This document shows, in pieces, positions 1 through 11,954 of a stretch of DNA of 64,000 nt (positions are counted from its first letter, which is position 1; every line of letters starts with the position of its first letter). Origin of the DNA: Siderastrea siderea (taxonomy: Eukaryota; Cnidaria; Anthozoa; Scleractinia; Rhizangiidae); assembly GCA_964030785.1 (NCBI GenBank), contig OZ034969.1, forward strand, positions 46,862,701 through 46,926,700, read 5' to 3'. The notes beneath the pieces are model-generated. The model was not told the origin of the DNA and did no database searches. It worked only from the letters and a program-made list of their open reading frames with translations. The translations under genes were made by a program, and so were the position numbers.

Positions 1-506
1 TTTCTACTGCAGCTGTAAACCTCATGTTTCCTCAAAATTTAGGACTCACAGCATTTTTCGAGAAGAGGCCATCTTGAATCTTTTACGCAAGGACGCTACA
101 TGTATATTAGGTCAACTAGCTGATCACGCATTTTCATTGCTAGGTTTACCTGCATGAGGAAACCAAACGACCCTTCAATCCACATAGGGTGTTGCTCGGG
201 GCATTTTGTATTGTTTTTAATCAATTCACCATGAAAATTTACCTAAGTAAATTTTCCCGAGGTAAAATCGGTTACACGGGAAAATGCAACTTTCCCCGGG
301 GAAGCCTCACATTTACCTGGGTAAAGTTGACGCGTGTAACCACGGCTAATTTTAGCTAGTAAAACTTTCGAATACGTCGTCAGTTAAGGTGGCTCCAAGT
401 AGTTTTTTTAGGGTCACACTTCCGTTTTTGAATGCACTTATACATAATCTTACTTGAGCTCAATGAATTTGGATTTCATACCACATGTTAGGCTTGGATG
501 AAAAGT
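1..506. other. No gene seen
   Basis: I find no coding exon here. Around 230-345 there is a loose inverted arrangement of segments reading TTTACC..GGTAAA, probably a decayed MITE. Confidence 0.4.
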
Positions 507-1905
507 CTTTTTTTTTTGGTTTTTGCCGGGATCTCGGCACCATTACATGAGGCAGGCTAGCCCGGTTAGCCGGGCTGGCTCGGTTTGCCAGGATCTCGGC
601 ACGTCTGTGAAACACACTAAAAATCAGCTTCGCGATTACATGGAAAAATCTCAGCCCGGTTAGCTGGGATCCCGGCATCACGATGCCGGGATCCTGGCTA
701 GCCGGGGTGAAAATTTACCATGTAATCGCGATTGCCGGGCCAGCCCGGCTAGCAACAACGCTTTTCCGTCACTAAATTTCGCTTCAAAGCAAAGTGGCTC
801 ACCGGAAGATCGATATTTCTCTTTTTATATGACACATAAAGGCTTATCAGACAATAAAGCTACGTAAACTGAAAATAATACACCAATTCATGTTCTTTGA
901 TGTAGCCATCTTTTCACACGACAGCTTCTAAATTTAGCCGCAGACGGGCTGGCCCGCCTCATGTAATACCGGGCTGAGCTGTCATCTCGGTAGACCTAAC
1001 CAGCCCTGCTACCGAGCCAGCCCAGCTCATGTAATCGGCCCCTAAAAATCCACTTTGCGATTACATGGAAGAATCTCAGCCCGGCTAACTGGGATCCCAC
1101 TATCGCGATGCCGAGATCCCGGCTAGACGGGCTGAAAATTTACCATGAAATCGCGATTGCCGGACCAACACTTTCTCGTCACTAAGGGGCCGATTACATG
1201 AGCCGCGCTGGCCCGGTTAGCAGGGCTGGCTCGGTGTACCGAGATGACTGCTCAGCCCGGTATTACATGAGGCGAGCCAGCCCGCCTGCGGCAAAATTTA
1301 GAAGCTGTCGTGTGAAAAGATGGTTACATCAAAGAGCATGAAACAAGTGTTTTTATTTTCGCCAATTCGTTATTTTTGGCGTATTATTTTCAGTTTTACG
1401 TAGCTTTATGATCTGATAAACCTTTATTTCGATTTATGCGTTATATAGAAAGATAAATATCGCTCTTCTTGTGAGCCACTTTGCTCTGAACCGAAATTTA
1501 GTGACGAGAAAGTGTTGGCCCGGCTAGCCGGGCTGGCCCGGCAATCGTGATTACATGGTAAATTTTCAGCCCGGCTAGCCGAGCCCAGCCTCATGTAATC
1601 GGCCCCTAAATTTCGCTTCAGAGCAAATTTGCTCACCAGAAGATCGATATTTCTCTTTCTATATAACACATAAAGGTTTATCAGACCATAAAGCTACATA
1701 AAACTGAAAATAATACACCAAAATGATGGATTAACGAAAGTAAAATCACTCGATTCATTCCCTTTGATTGAGCCAACTTTTCACACGACATCTTCCAAAT
1801 TTAGCCGCAGGTGGGCTTGCTCGCCTCATGCAATAGCGGGCTGAGCAGTCATCTCGGCAAAACGAACCAGCCTGGCTAACCGGGCCAGCCCGCCTCATGT
1901 AATCG
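507..1905. repeat. Cluster of palindromic repeats with GATTACATG edges
   Basis: Short GC-rich blocks (AGCCCGGCTAGCCGGGCT-like) bordered by GATTACATG or its complement recur at about 540-740, 950-1180, 1190-1290, 1500-1610 and 1800-1905. An AT-rich segment with the landmark AAGATCGATATTTCTC appears three times: about 769-1045 direct, 1188-1515 inverted, and 1607-1905 direct. The arrangement suggests nested or serial insertions of one non-autonomous DNA-element family. Another copy lies at 11,955-12,085. Open frames here are incidental. Confidence 0.7.
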
Positions 1906-1909
1906 AAAA

Positions 1910-2225
1910 ATATGTCTTACAAGTCAGCCTTTTTTATACCATAGTGTAAACATCGCGAGCTGTTTGTTTGCTTTGCCCATTTTGCGACATACAGTCGCAA
2001 AACCATAGAGCAAATTAATTTTAAAAAAAGAGTAAAAGTGCTAGAAAAAGGATAAAATTGGCTAAATTAATTGAGTCTGGGAGTCTCAGATGTCCTGTGT
2101 AGTGTGATCGTCCGAATGACAGTCATCCTAAAAGAACTGTTGTTGGCCATATTAAAAGCAATGGGGTGGGCGTTGGGCAACTCCCTAAGGCTTTGCAAAT
2201 CCAACATAGCAGCTACAGATTTTTT
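1910..2225. repeat. Diverged direct copy of 6,880-7,135
   Basis: The landmarks TTTGCTTTGCC, TTTTGCGACATAC, ACAGTCGCAAAA and GTCAGATGTCCTGT (with small changes) occur in the same order at 6,880-7,135. I read this as the edge of an older duplication belonging to the tandem-duplicated CTHRC1 neighbourhood. No coding capacity is recognised. The sequence between about 2,226 and 2,736 shows nothing else. Confidence 0.65.
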
Positions 2226-2736
2226 TTTTATAAATAATAATATACAATACAGTGACATTATTTACAGTAGAATTACTTAATACATTACATACGTCGCTAA
2301 AATAAGAATACATACATAAAAATTAAAGAAAGACAAAAAGGGAGTGTTTACCACACAGTATTCTTCTTATGACTAACAGTAAGAGTAGTGGGGAGGGCTG
2401 GAGAACAGCGTTGATAACTGCTCAAAATAGCTTTTCAATTTGATATTTAAAAGTGAGTTTCCTAATATACTCTTTCGTGTTTATTTCTTTTTTGAGTAGT
2501 TTTTGTGTATATAGATAGTATTTGGCAAACAGGAGTGTATAATTAAATTTCCTTAACAATTTAAACGAGCCTTGAGAGCAATTGCTTGATTTTTTCCCGA
2601 ACAGTATTTCTACGGGACTTGGCGAGAAGGTGGTGTCATTTTCTTTGTTAAACCACTTGATAACCTCCGAATAGTTCTCCTCTGTTCTGTTCTGTTCTAA
2701 TAGCAGTTCTGGACCTTGTGAAACCCTAGTGATCGA

Positions 2737-3479
2737 CTGTGCAATAATTACCTAGAGGGGGGAAGGGGGCTGGGAAATGGGTAAAATATGGCTCAAAATT
2801 AAGTCACACCTCCCCCCTCTCACTAAGCAAAAATTAACTTAAACCTCCCCTCACCTACTGATAATATTAAGGTCAACCCCCCTCCCCTGCTTCCTCCCCC
2901 CATTGGTTTCCTCATACCTAATTAACGTGTTGGATGTCTTCCTCAGGCACAAAACGTACTTCAAATGACTCTTCAAATGACTTTGCTAAATAATCAAACT
3001 GTTTATGTACATAGTTCAATTTATTGCTATGAAATTCAACAGGTGGGTTTTCCATTCTCTTTAGTTATAATACCATGTAGGCTATCCTACATTGGCATCT
3101 TTCGTTTTCATTGAATAACACCATAATGTAACTTTTACAACGTTTAAGGGTCCCTGTATAATTAAAACCTGGTGCCAATAAAGTAGCACTGTTTTATTAT
3201 ATAACAGAGGCATTCCTTTCCTACTGCATGACAGATAGGAAAATATTAAATGATCAGCCAGTTTAGAGATCAAAACACCTGGAGTTGATATTTTTCCAGT
3301 GAATTCCAATGTAAGCAAGTATAAATATTTGAACTCTAATAGCTCTTCTACAACTTTTCCAGTTTGTGAAAAAGAGTAAAAAAAAGTAATGCCCCATTAC
3401 ATCCAACCCCCCCTCTCTCTAGTTGTGATTTTTCCCTATGCCCCCCAACCCCCCCCCCCTCTAGGTAATTATTGCACAG
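2737..3479. mobile_element. MITE with TIRs starting CTGTGCAATAATTACC
   Basis: The first bases (CTGTGCAATAATTACCTAG) return as the reverse complement at 3,456-3,479. The interior has C- and G-runs near both ends and no transposase-like frame, so it is a non-autonomous element of about 743 bp. A clean target duplication was not found. Confidence 0.65.
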
Positions 3480-4689
3480 CCCCTAAACGCCCTGCATTGC
3501 TAGCTAATGGTAATTCAGTTTCCCTTGGGGATTACGGCCTTCAGGGGGGGGGGGAGCACTCATGTATATTAGCGACAGGGACATTGGGGGAGGTGCGAAT
3601 GAGGCCAATATTTTTAGAACCAAAAAAAGACTCATCAAGCCCAAAAACAGCCTTCACACCTCCCCTCCACGACCCCCCTAGGGATAATCAAAGATAGTGC
3701 CTAAAATAAAGAACGTCAATCCGCTATCCTTACAGAAGTTTACAACGGCTGATTCACATGCCAGCAATGTTTTTTATCAGTTTCAATTGTTGTCATATGT
3801 AAATCCAATAGTTCTTTGTTAAAAAAGCGCAACAGGCAAAACAATAACTGATCACTGGAAGCAGGCTAGACAAGTCTGAATGCAAAGAATGGATCAAAGA
3901 ACTCGAAAATACATTGGACCTACCCTCCCCTTGCTACTCTAGTTTAAAATTTTAACTTTTGTCAACGGTTTGGCGTGAATTTTTTCCAGCAGAAAGAAGT
4001 AAGACCGTGAAAGACCAACAAAACAATAAAACAAAGAACCCTTTCACAAAAACGTCCAACTGCCAGAATTGAAAAGCTTCAGTTATTTCTTTTTACATTT
4101 CTCTTACGTACTCAAATGCCCGGTCACTTTCTTTAATTATTAACCAAAAGAAAACTAGGCCATCATGTTGCAAGCAATGTTTTTGGTTAGCTTGTAAGTT
4201 GGCGAGAACAGGATCAGAGAACGACGTTTGTATTCTAAAATTGTCGTTTTTGGTGGGATAAAATTTAGAGGTCAGAGTTGACGAACACAATCCACCAAGT
4301 CCAGGGTATCCACAGGGGAGAGGGAGCGGAAGAGGGTGGAAGGGGAGGGGAGGTAGTGCATTTTTATTTTGTTATCCTGCAGATCGATTGCTCTGTAACT
4401 CAAATAAAAGAAAACAACAAGTGTCTCTTTATACAACAAGGTGGAAACTGCATTTTGTTTCCTGCAGATCGGTTGCTCTTTATCTCAATAAAGAGAACAA
4501 CGAAGCGTCTTTTTATACAACAAGAGCTAACAAGGTGAAAACTACATTGAATATCGTGGCAAAGAAAAAGAATTTAAAAAGAGAAAAAATTAAAATATCA
4601 TAAGAAAATGAGAATTAGAAATTAAACTTATTAATTTAAGTAACAATTTATTTTCGGTAACTTTTTTTCCTCGGTTTCGATCAGATCGA
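3480..4689. other. Former 3' flank of a CTHRC1-like copy; no intact gene
   Basis: About 3,780-4,100 resembles 8,310-8,560 (shared landmarks GTCTGAATGC, GGATCAA and GTCAACGGTTTG versus CTCAACGGTTTG). At 8.3-8.6 kb that sequence lies just 3' of the C-terminal exon of CTHRC1-like copy 2. Its position 3' of copy 1 suggests that the copy-1 C-terminal exon was lost between about 4,100 and 4,700. The stretch 4,300-4,560 is purine-rich and has two similar segments (CCTGCAGATCG..TTGCTCT). Confidence 0.5.
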
Positions 4690-4699
4690 TTAAATCGAT

Positions 4700-5334
4700 T
4701 ATAAGGCATATGCCTGGAATTCCAGGTGCGCAGAAACAAGCACTGTGAGCACAAGGTCCATATGGTGAAGTATGTTGAGGGCCCTAGAAGAACAAAGTAA
4801 AATAAGAATAAGTTGACCTCCTACGTTCTTTGGTCTCGTCGCGCGCTCTTCATCCACCTCCAAAACCAATGCGTAGGACAACTGTGTGTGTGCACAGCTC
4901 AAACGATAAATAAAAGATTTCATCCAATACTTTTTAAAGTTACTGAGTGCATTTATTTTCCTCTTTTGCCTGAATTATGTCCTTTACTTTATTTATATTT
5001 CTTCATTAAATGGTCGTAGCTAAAATCTTTTAAGTCGAAATTCACTTTTAGGCTAATCAACTCGTTTTTAAACAACCGGCCCTTTAATCTGAAAGGCTAA
5101 GAATTTTTTTTCAGAACACTTGCCTAGGCGATTTGTTTGTTTGAGATCAAGGAAAAGCCTAGTCAATAAAGAACTTTGAAAATTATAAAAAAAAAGTTAT
5201 GAAAGTAGCTTCTGGGTGAATGAACTAACCTTGTTGTCATGTGGCTTGCTACTGCTGTTGCTGTTGTCGTTCGCAGAACACAAAGTGATCAGCAGGGACA
5301 GCAGTAAACACATAATGATCAGCGGCATATTCAT
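4700..5334 (-). pseudogene. CTHRC1-like copy 1, truncated
   Basis: Exon 1 (5,334 down to 5,230) encodes a 35-residue start: MNMPL, a leucine-rich signal peptide ending near CSAND, a serine-rich stretch and HDNK, followed by donor GTTAG. Exon 2 opens at 4,783 after a CTAG acceptor with GPQHTSPYG, then [15 protein letters not shown], which matches the intact gene at 60.7 kb. Similarity stops where the collagen repeat should begin: the next residues are CLIID and the frame runs into AT-rich sequence. No collagen domain or C-terminal globular exon follows on this strand. The intact family member has 313 residues, so only about a fifth remains. The loss looks like a deletion. Signal peptide and splice sites are still good, so a short secreted peptide could be transcribed, but a functional protein is unlikely. 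Confidence 0.8.
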
Positions 5335-6190
5335 ATCGTTGTCTCAGTGTTAATTTTCAGGCTGTGTATTCAAATAACTAGGGTGTATAATAACGTCATG
5401 TTCCCCCACTTACTGTACAGAATGTTACATTGAAACCTACTGCGACGGATTTGGCTGGAACTTAATGATACGAGACGTGTAAATTACTTTACGCAATGCA
5501 AACAATAAGACAAATCGGAGAATTGAAGGATTCACAGTTTTCTTGCCAAGACCTGAGGACGATTTGAAACTGCTTTTATCCTTTAAGTCAGAAAAATATG
5601 AATAGTTGAGTTGTTTTTTTGTTCTATGATTTCATCAAAGCAGATCACTGTCTTACTGTCTATAATTTGGTAACCACGGTAATTCTTTGACTAATACCTT
5701 TGCCGTTAACTTTGAATTAAAGCTCTAAAACACTAAGATGTACCCCTGGTAATACACGAACTTAACCAAACATGTTTCATCATTTTAAACTTCGTTACTG
5801 CATATATAAATCCATAGGTGGAATTTTCATTTCCTTTCTTCGTTTTTTAATTTCCGTAATTCTTTATGACTTCCAAACATATTTTCGTAGCATCTTTACA
5901 ACGTTAAGTAGCAGGATATTTGCTTGCTTTCTGTATTGGGATTCTCTGTTGTACGAGAGATGAATAACTTACCTTTGATCCAGAAACTTAGAGCCTGGTT
6001 TTGTGAATGGGGAGCAAAATTTAAACCTTGGAAAAGAAAAGAAGCATCAGAATTAGCATCACAACATGTAAAGAATTCACAAATAAGAATAAAATTGCGG
6101 TCACACAGTAGTTTCCTTCAATCCTTTCTTGTCGCTCTTTTGAGGAAATATTTTCTTAGTCTACCGAATTCTATTTTTTGCTAAGTTTAA
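5335..6190. other. 5' flank of CTHRC1-like copy 1; no other gene
   Basis: Just upstream of the copy-1 start (on the minus strand) is a CACAG acceptor, as in the other copies, so a 5' UTR exon probably lay further upstream. The flank (to about 5,480) resembles the 5' flanks of copies 2 and 3. I see no other coding exon. Confidence 0.5.
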
Positions 6191-6480
6191 TTAGGTTCTC
6201 GTCTGAACAAGTTAATGAAACAACATGCATATTTATTTATTAAACATGATTTTAACAAGCAATACTATTTGCTGGGGGCAGCTGAAGTCACCAATTCTTC
6301 CAATAAGATGGCGTCTTCTATTTCTGTTTTGCTCTACATCCTGAATTAGGTCCCGTTCAGTTGTTTCTTTGTTTGTAAAAGAAAACGCAATTCCACAAAC
6401 TCTCAGATAAGAAAGATTACCTAAATTGTGATAATAAAGTAAAAGCAAATTGTGTTTCACTGGATCCATCATGTTATACA
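6191..6480. repeat. Old copy of the block at 12.35 and 13.28 kb
   Basis: Landmarks TTCTCGTC, GAACAAGTT, ACATGCATA, ACAAGCAAT and GTCTTCTATT..TGTTTTGCT occur in the same order at about 12,350-12,500, 13,290-13,440, 21,965-22,110 and 23,785-23,930. This ties the copy-1 neighbourhood to the later tandem units and makes it an older, more diverged duplicate. Confidence 0.6.
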
Positions 6481-6879
6481 TTGCTGAGTTTATCAGATGT
6501 ATGTTCTTTCTTACAATGTTCTCACTGAAATCTAAATAGACACAAACTCGAAAATAGCAAATTTTCTTACAGATAATTGTCGTTTGTCTATATCTTTATT
6601 AATGCTATCCATAGATACTTGTACTAACGTGGAAAATTGAATATAAAAGCCGCATGTCTCGAAATGTTGTTGAAATAATATTGTATAGTCATTACACTTA
6701 CTGTCGTGACGGTTTGTCCCATTACTCTGGTCTCAGAAAATTTTTCATTCTCCTTCTGAAACCCCCTGAGAAAAATGTGTCGATATTTTCTGTTACGAAT
6801 CTCGTTCCCTGGACAAGTCACGCGACGAATACATTACAATGTAGTTGTTAGAAAATGTCCCATCTTGAGCATAGAAGAA

Positions 6880-7135
6880 TGTTTTATACGTCAGCTTTTA
6901 CCGTAGAGTAAACAGTGCGAGCTTTTGTTTGCTTTGCCAATTTTGCGACATACTGGTCTTAAATTTGAATACAGTCGCAAAAACTGTAGTGTAAATTGAA
7001 TTTTCAAAAAAGAATAACAATGTTAGAAAAAGAAGAAAATTGAATAAATTATTTGAATTAAATCCGGGAGTGTCAGATGTCCTGTCTAGCGTGATCGTCC
7101 AGATGAGAGTCATCCTACAAAAAACTGTTGTTGGC
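6880..7135. repeat. Diverged direct copy of 1,910-2,225
   Basis: Same ordered landmarks as at 1,910-2,225. Probably the distal edge of the duplication unit that holds CTHRC1-like copy 1. No gene is recognised here. Confidence 0.6.
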
Positions 7136-7168
7136 AAGATTAAAATAGATTATAATACAAGTGACTAA

Positions 7169-7452
7169 TAGAATTATATGAAGGTCATCGCAGTGAAGGT
7201 GTTTCAACTTAAGCAGTTGAAAAGAAGAAACCTGAAAAAAAAATTCAGGCTTGAACGGGAATCGAACCCATGACCTCTGCGATACCGGTGCAGCGCTCCA
7301 ACCAACTGAGCTATCAAGCCAACTGGGAGCTGGTCAATTGTGAGTTCGTATTTATCCCGTAGATGGAGAAGTGAATATGAATATATGAAATAATCATATA
7401 TTTGAACTGCGGATAAAGATAGAATTATATGAAGATCATCGCAGTGAAGGTT
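7169..7452 (-). mobile_element. tRNA-derived SINE
   Basis: Bases 7,320 down to 7,248 read as a 73-nt tRNA-like unit. It has an acceptor pair GGCTTGA/TCAAGCC, an A-box-like TAGCTCAGTTGG and a B box GGTTCGATTCC. Position 33 is C rather than the invariant U, and pair 31-39 is mismatched, so a working tRNA is unlikely. A tail AACTGCTTAAGTTG follows. The whole is bracketed by near-identical direct repeats (AGAATTATATGAAGGTCATC and one-base variant) at about 7,169 and 7,421. These may be target duplications or an internal repeat of the family. RNA polymerase III would have driven transcription. Confidence 0.75.
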
Positions 7453-8310
7453 AATCAAGCTTCATTACTGTCAGCAACAAGGTTGATGTTTAACTCAGTT
7501 CCATGAAAATTTTGGTTTAACATGTTTTAAAATTCCGCGTAAGGTTGTCCGCTCTTGTGTCTCCGTGGATAATGGCTGATGTTGGAATAGTTTGATCGTG
7601 CTCTTATCTGCTGGGCCCAGTGAGGCTTGAAAGAAGGGAGAAGGAGGAGGGATGAGGGCTAGTAAAGGAATAACGGGGAAATCAAAACTTTTACTTTATC
7701 GTCCTATTGAATTCTTCCAGCCCCACTGATGATTTCAGTTCACACCCCAAGAAATGGCCGAGTCCGCGCAGGATGTTGCTAAGCAACAAGAATCACTAAA
7801 GTGACGTTCAACTTTTCGAGTCAACAGCTTTACCAGATCTCTCTATTACCATCTCTTCTCTTGAGGAAGGAAATGAGAGAAGTCTGGGAATAAAGAGTCT
7901 GTATCTGAAGAGAGCTTATAGCGTATGTCGAACAGTGTCGACCTCATCAGTTTGACTGAAAAAGGCCCTGGGGACCTGGAATCTGAGGTGGACCTTAGTA
8001 TCATTGTACCCAGGCCCCTACCTCGTCCCCAGTCGCTCCCTATTTTGCTCAGTTCGAGCCCTTGAGAGGCTTTCTCACTCGTTTTCATGCCGCGGATCCT
8101 CCACCCCCCCCCCCCCACCTCTCTCTCTCGCTCTTTAAGAAGAAAAAGGAAAACGACCAAGTGACATTATAATACGAGCAGTTCTAGCGGTGTTTAGTGT
8201 AAAATGTCTGTGTGCATCTGCTTCATTATAAAACTGCAAATTTTAACGTACTTTGAGATGCGTTTTGGGGGCCATGCGCATCGTATCATTTGTGACCTTA
8301 TCACCTTTTT
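7453..8310. other. No gene seen
   Basis: Unremarkable sequence with a purine-rich patch near 7,630-7,660 and a C-run with CT repeats near 8,105-8,135. Open frames here show no recognisable domain. Confidence 0.4.
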
Positions 8311-8645
8311 TCTATACACGAAGAAAACATCTCCGAATACTTGTCTGAATGCGAAGATCGGATCAATTTTACCAGGAAAGCAAAGTTCTTAAACGAAGCA
8401 TAATTTTGGCCTGCTCACAGGTTGTTACGTTTAGTTAAAAATGTCATCTTTTCTCAACGGTTTGACGGGGACTTTTCTAGCAGAGGGAAAGAAAACAAAA
8501 AGCTCGAAATAAAAGCTTTAAGCTCTTTTTTCTGCGTTTCTCTTGTCTCCTCTAACGCCCGTCATGTAAACATTTTCCACGAGACTGCTTCACCCACATT
8601 TTGTTTTGCTGGTTTACCTTTCCTTTATTTGCATATTCCTTGTTA

Positions 8646-9967
8646 AGTGGGGGAGGTATTTCTTCCACGTAGATCCGGGACACTGAGTTCCAGCTTGTGT
8701 ACGCGTCAGCAGATCCATACCCAGCACAGTTACCGACCCAGAATCCCACGCGCACTGTGCCCTTGCATGTGGAGTTTCTCGCAAACTCCTTCAATGTGAC
8801 GTGGGTGGTATACATTTTTTTTGACGGCATTACCATACAGCATGTAAACCACACCATCAATGGCAGCCGGAGCTGAGCACTCTGCACCGTTGAAGGTGAA
8901 ATACGATCACCTGCAGCAGCTCTGGCAGTTATAAAGACGAAGGTTGCCAGCCCAGTGGACTCGCAGCGTTGTTTTGTTTGAAGTTTTGTTAAAAACACAT
9001 TCCTGCGAAAATGAAGGAAAAAATTTAAACCGGATTTAAAGCCGAAAATATAATCGAAATACGATCAAATAACACCCTGGAACTCCGTGCAACACCGCTT
9101 AGAGCAAACGATTAGCCTCACTGTCAGGGTTAAAAAAAAGGAAATCCACGGGATCATAGAAAGCAACCTTTATATGTTAAAAATTACCAATGTCTCTATT
9201 AAAAGTATGTTAATCATCTCTTTATTTATTCTGAACATATTTTGTTTGGCATGATCTCTCAGCAAAAGTGATTCTGTTAACCCAAATAATCAAGGCCAAC
9301 ACAACGCTGGTTATTTAAACTATGAATATATGGCTTTCTTTTCGCAACTGCATAAGTTGCGTTAATAACTGCGAGGATCTTCTTTTTTTCCAGTTACGTC
9401 CCAAGGATCCTGGAGGACCCTGGGGACCTGGGGGACCTTGACTTCCCCGAGCACCTGCGTCACCGTTGTTCCCGGGTGGACCAGATACACCTGGGGGTCC
9501 TTGAGGTCCCATTGGGCCCTGTGGACCTTGTCTCCCATGAGCGCCTGCGTCACCCTTGTTTCCTCGTGGACCCATTGGTCTTTCAGGTCCATGTTGCCGG
9601 GTGATCCTGCAACAACTGCTGGTCCCGCGGGTCCAGGGCTTCCTGGGATACCTGGAATTCCTGGTGCGCAGTAACCAGCACTGGGAGCACAAGACGAGTG
9701 AAGTGAGGTCTGTTGAGGGCCCTAGATGAACAAAGTGAAATATGAATAAGTTGACCTCCTACGTTCTTTCACCGTTTTCACCGTGCAGTGAAAAAATAAT
9801 AATAACAATAAATAAAAGCATTTAGCGAAAAGTTACGATAGTAGTATCAAGGTAAGTGAACTGACCTTGTTGTCACGTGGTTTGCTGCTGTTGTTGTCAT
9901 TCGCAGAACATAAGGTGATCACTAGCGATAGCAGTACAAAAAACATGGTGGTTATCGGTATATTCAT
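8646..9967 (-). pseudogene. CTHRC1-like copy 2, multiply disrupted
   Basis: All three exons are recognisable. Exon 1 (9,967-9,866, 34 codons) encodes a signal peptide ending CSAND and a tail PRDNK, with donor GTCAGT. Exon 2 begins at 9,721 with GPQQTSLHS and enters a Gly-X-Y repeat. One base is missing near 9,595 (after GSPGN, compare GLPGNHGPEG in the intact gene), and the collagen continues in another frame to GSLGRNWK. The exon then runs into foreign sequence at about 9,390. Exon 3 (from 9,002) encodes the globular domain. In it an Arg codon of the conserved CCRRWYF segment is a TGA stop and the next Trp codon reads TCG. A four-base insertion then shifts the frame before the final GTVRVGFWVGNCAGYG and WNSVSRIYVEEIP. 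Several independent lesions make this a pseudogene rather than sequencing error. Confidence 0.88.
9336..9390 (+). mobile_element. SINE-tail fragment inside collagen exon of copy 2
   Basis: The motif CGCAACTGCATAAGTTGCG followed by ACTGCGAGGATC resembles the tail of the tRNA-derived SINE at 7.2-7.45 kb (AACTGCTTAAGTTG, then ACTGCGATGA). It sits exactly where the reading frame of copy 2 stops matching the intact gene, after RNWK. I infer that a SINE tail replaced the end of the exon, including its donor site. Confidence 0.55.
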
Positions 9968-10834
9968 ATCGCTGTCTTGGTTTTATCTTGCAACCTGTGT
10001 ATTTGAAATATCCAAAGTGTAAATAAGGATGTTCCATCACTTTTTGTACAGAATATTGCTTTGAAAGCCGCTAGTTTGATATCTTTTATGATTCTCATTT
10101 AGCGATTGTGGTCTCGTACCTCCTTGTGTAGTTTAGTCTAGCTCTGATTTTAGCCAATTTCGAAGTGCTGATGATTTAAATCCTTTACGTAATGCAAAAA
10201 GATAAGAGAAATGTAAAGAATGAAAGGTTCAAGTTTCGTTGCCAAGATTTGTGAACGCTTTAAATCTGCGTTAGCCTTTTTTTTTTTACCTGTGAGATAA
10301 GCATTATGCGATCAAAAGATGAATCAAAGAAAAATCGTTTGTTTTTTTATTACTTTTTTTAAATGCCAATTCCAAAACTTAGAAATGAAACTGTAATGAA
10401 ATTACAGTGATCGACTTACTTGCAACTACCTGTACTAAAACCAAAACATTTTTTTGCACTTTAATCCTATGTCACTGCAGAAGCAAACCCGTAGTTATAG
10501 CTGAGGTTTCCAACCTTCAAAAGGTATCAAACCGTATTTTAGAATTTTTACAAAGTTTTTAGCCATTTCTAAAGGCTTAATTCAACAGTTATGAGCTAAA
10601 GTAGTGTGGCATACCTTATTAGGTTAACTTACAAGAGTAACAACCTTCAGTACTACTGTGGATATAATCCTCCGAAAACAAATGATACCATCTTGCTTTT
10701 GCCGAGATCTTATCTGCTGAACCAGTTTCAAGTTAAAACATATTTTACAGCTGATTGCGTGCAGGAAACCAGAATAAGACGAGCCCTCCTACTGGTTAAT
10801 GTATTTATGGATTGGCCAATGATGTTACATCTTT
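9968..10834 (-). promoter_or_regulatory. 5' flank shared by CTHRC1-like copies 2 and 3
   Basis: Immediately 5' of the start codon is a conserved leader with an acceptor (TACACAG then GTTGCAAGATAAA). The same arrangement precedes copies 1 and 3 and the intact gene, so a non-coding 5' exon is spliced on upstream in this family. The flank continues collinearly with 19,570-20,340. I cannot place a TATA box or start site with confidence. Confidence 0.5.
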
Positions 10835-11626
10835 AATATCATGGATGACAAATTACTCCATAATTTTGGCGCGAAATTTCAGCGTTAATTTATAATTTCA
10901 CATGTGAAATTACAAAATTGCCATGGCAACGGGTCTATCGCTCAGCGCCAAGATGGCGTTGTTAATGATGAAGATGTTTTGTGCAGAACTAAAGCAATTC
11001 TGGAAATATTCATTGAGGACACAATTGGTAATCTGTGAATTTTGACTTTTAATTGACTGAACTTCTCAGAAATCACCTGCGAGTTAAAAAGAAGAGATTA
11101 TTTTTGATAGTGTGACAGCGAAAATGTTTGAACGGCGAGCCAGCTGCAGCGATCGAGTGATTGACCGCGAACTCAGAGAAGTAATTCAGTGGATTTTGGC
11201 ACTTCTTCGAATGGAATAAAGGTCAGTTTTTAAATACAAATTTGCTTCCGAAGTTTACTTTCGTTAAAACAAGTTTGCTGTGCGTATTTTCAATGAATTT
11301 GTGAAGCCTCCTGAGTCTTGCTCGATGGAGCAACGTAGTGCACGATTCAGTGAATTTCCCGGATAAAACGCGGATAACCTTTGCCAAGCGATTTGCTTTG
11401 GTACTTTTCAAGTAAAAATTCAGAGTCTGGTGTATTTTGCTGTCGGTTACAAAAAAACACGAAATCCTCAAAGCGTGGTAAAAACTTGTCACAAGAGTTT
11501 TTCATTATTTCACTCAGAAAAATGTGAACTTTAACCGTTAAACCGTTTCAATGCTCAAGGAGTTCTCGATGCGATAAACAAGTCAAAACCCCACAGTTGT
11601 GAGTGTAATTTGTCACCCATGATATT
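10835..11626. mobile_element. MITE, ends AATATCATG / CATGATATT
   Basis: About 792 bp, with inverted ends AATATCATGGATGACAAATTAC and its near complement at 11,605-11,626. It is absent from the matching place in unit 2 (near 20,330), so it inserted after the duplication or was lost there. No transposase frame is recognised. Confidence 0.65.
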
Positions 11627-11632
11627 AATAGG

Positions 11633-11789
11633 TAATCAAATGGTATACTCGTGAAATTAGGAAATAATTTCACTTGCGTTTTGTCAAAATTTTAATAATT
11701 TCCCTCGCCTAAAGGCTCGGGAAATTATTAGAATTTTGACAAAACGCGCGTGAAATTATTTCCTAATTTCACTCGTCACCATTTGATTA
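11633..11789. repeat. Near-perfect 157-bp hairpin
   Basis: Two arms of about 70 bases, from TAATCAAATGG to TTTCCC and back, meet at a short loop (TCGCCTAAAGGC). This is a fold-back MITE next to the preceding element. Both are missing from unit 2. Confidence 0.8.
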
Positions 11790-11954
11790 CACATACTTAT
11801 TAAGTTTTGTTTTATTAGGTTTCAAGTAAAAACGCGGTTGAGAGCTGAACATGTGTAATTAACAACAGAAGACGAAAATTTCTATTGGATAGGGTATTTT
11901 TAGCTGGCCAGTGATGTGCTCTTTTTTATTTTGTTTGTGACAGGATTAAACGAG

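Noticed and set aside
7248..7320. A 73-nt tRNA gene on the minus strand
   Set aside because: Acceptor and T arms pair well, but the invariant U33 is C and the anticodon stem has a mismatch. A SINE tail follows directly. Treated as a SINE head.
9438..9674. Thr/Trp/Pro-rich frame on the plus strand over copy 2
   Set aside because: Antisense reading of the collagen repeat of the pseudogene.
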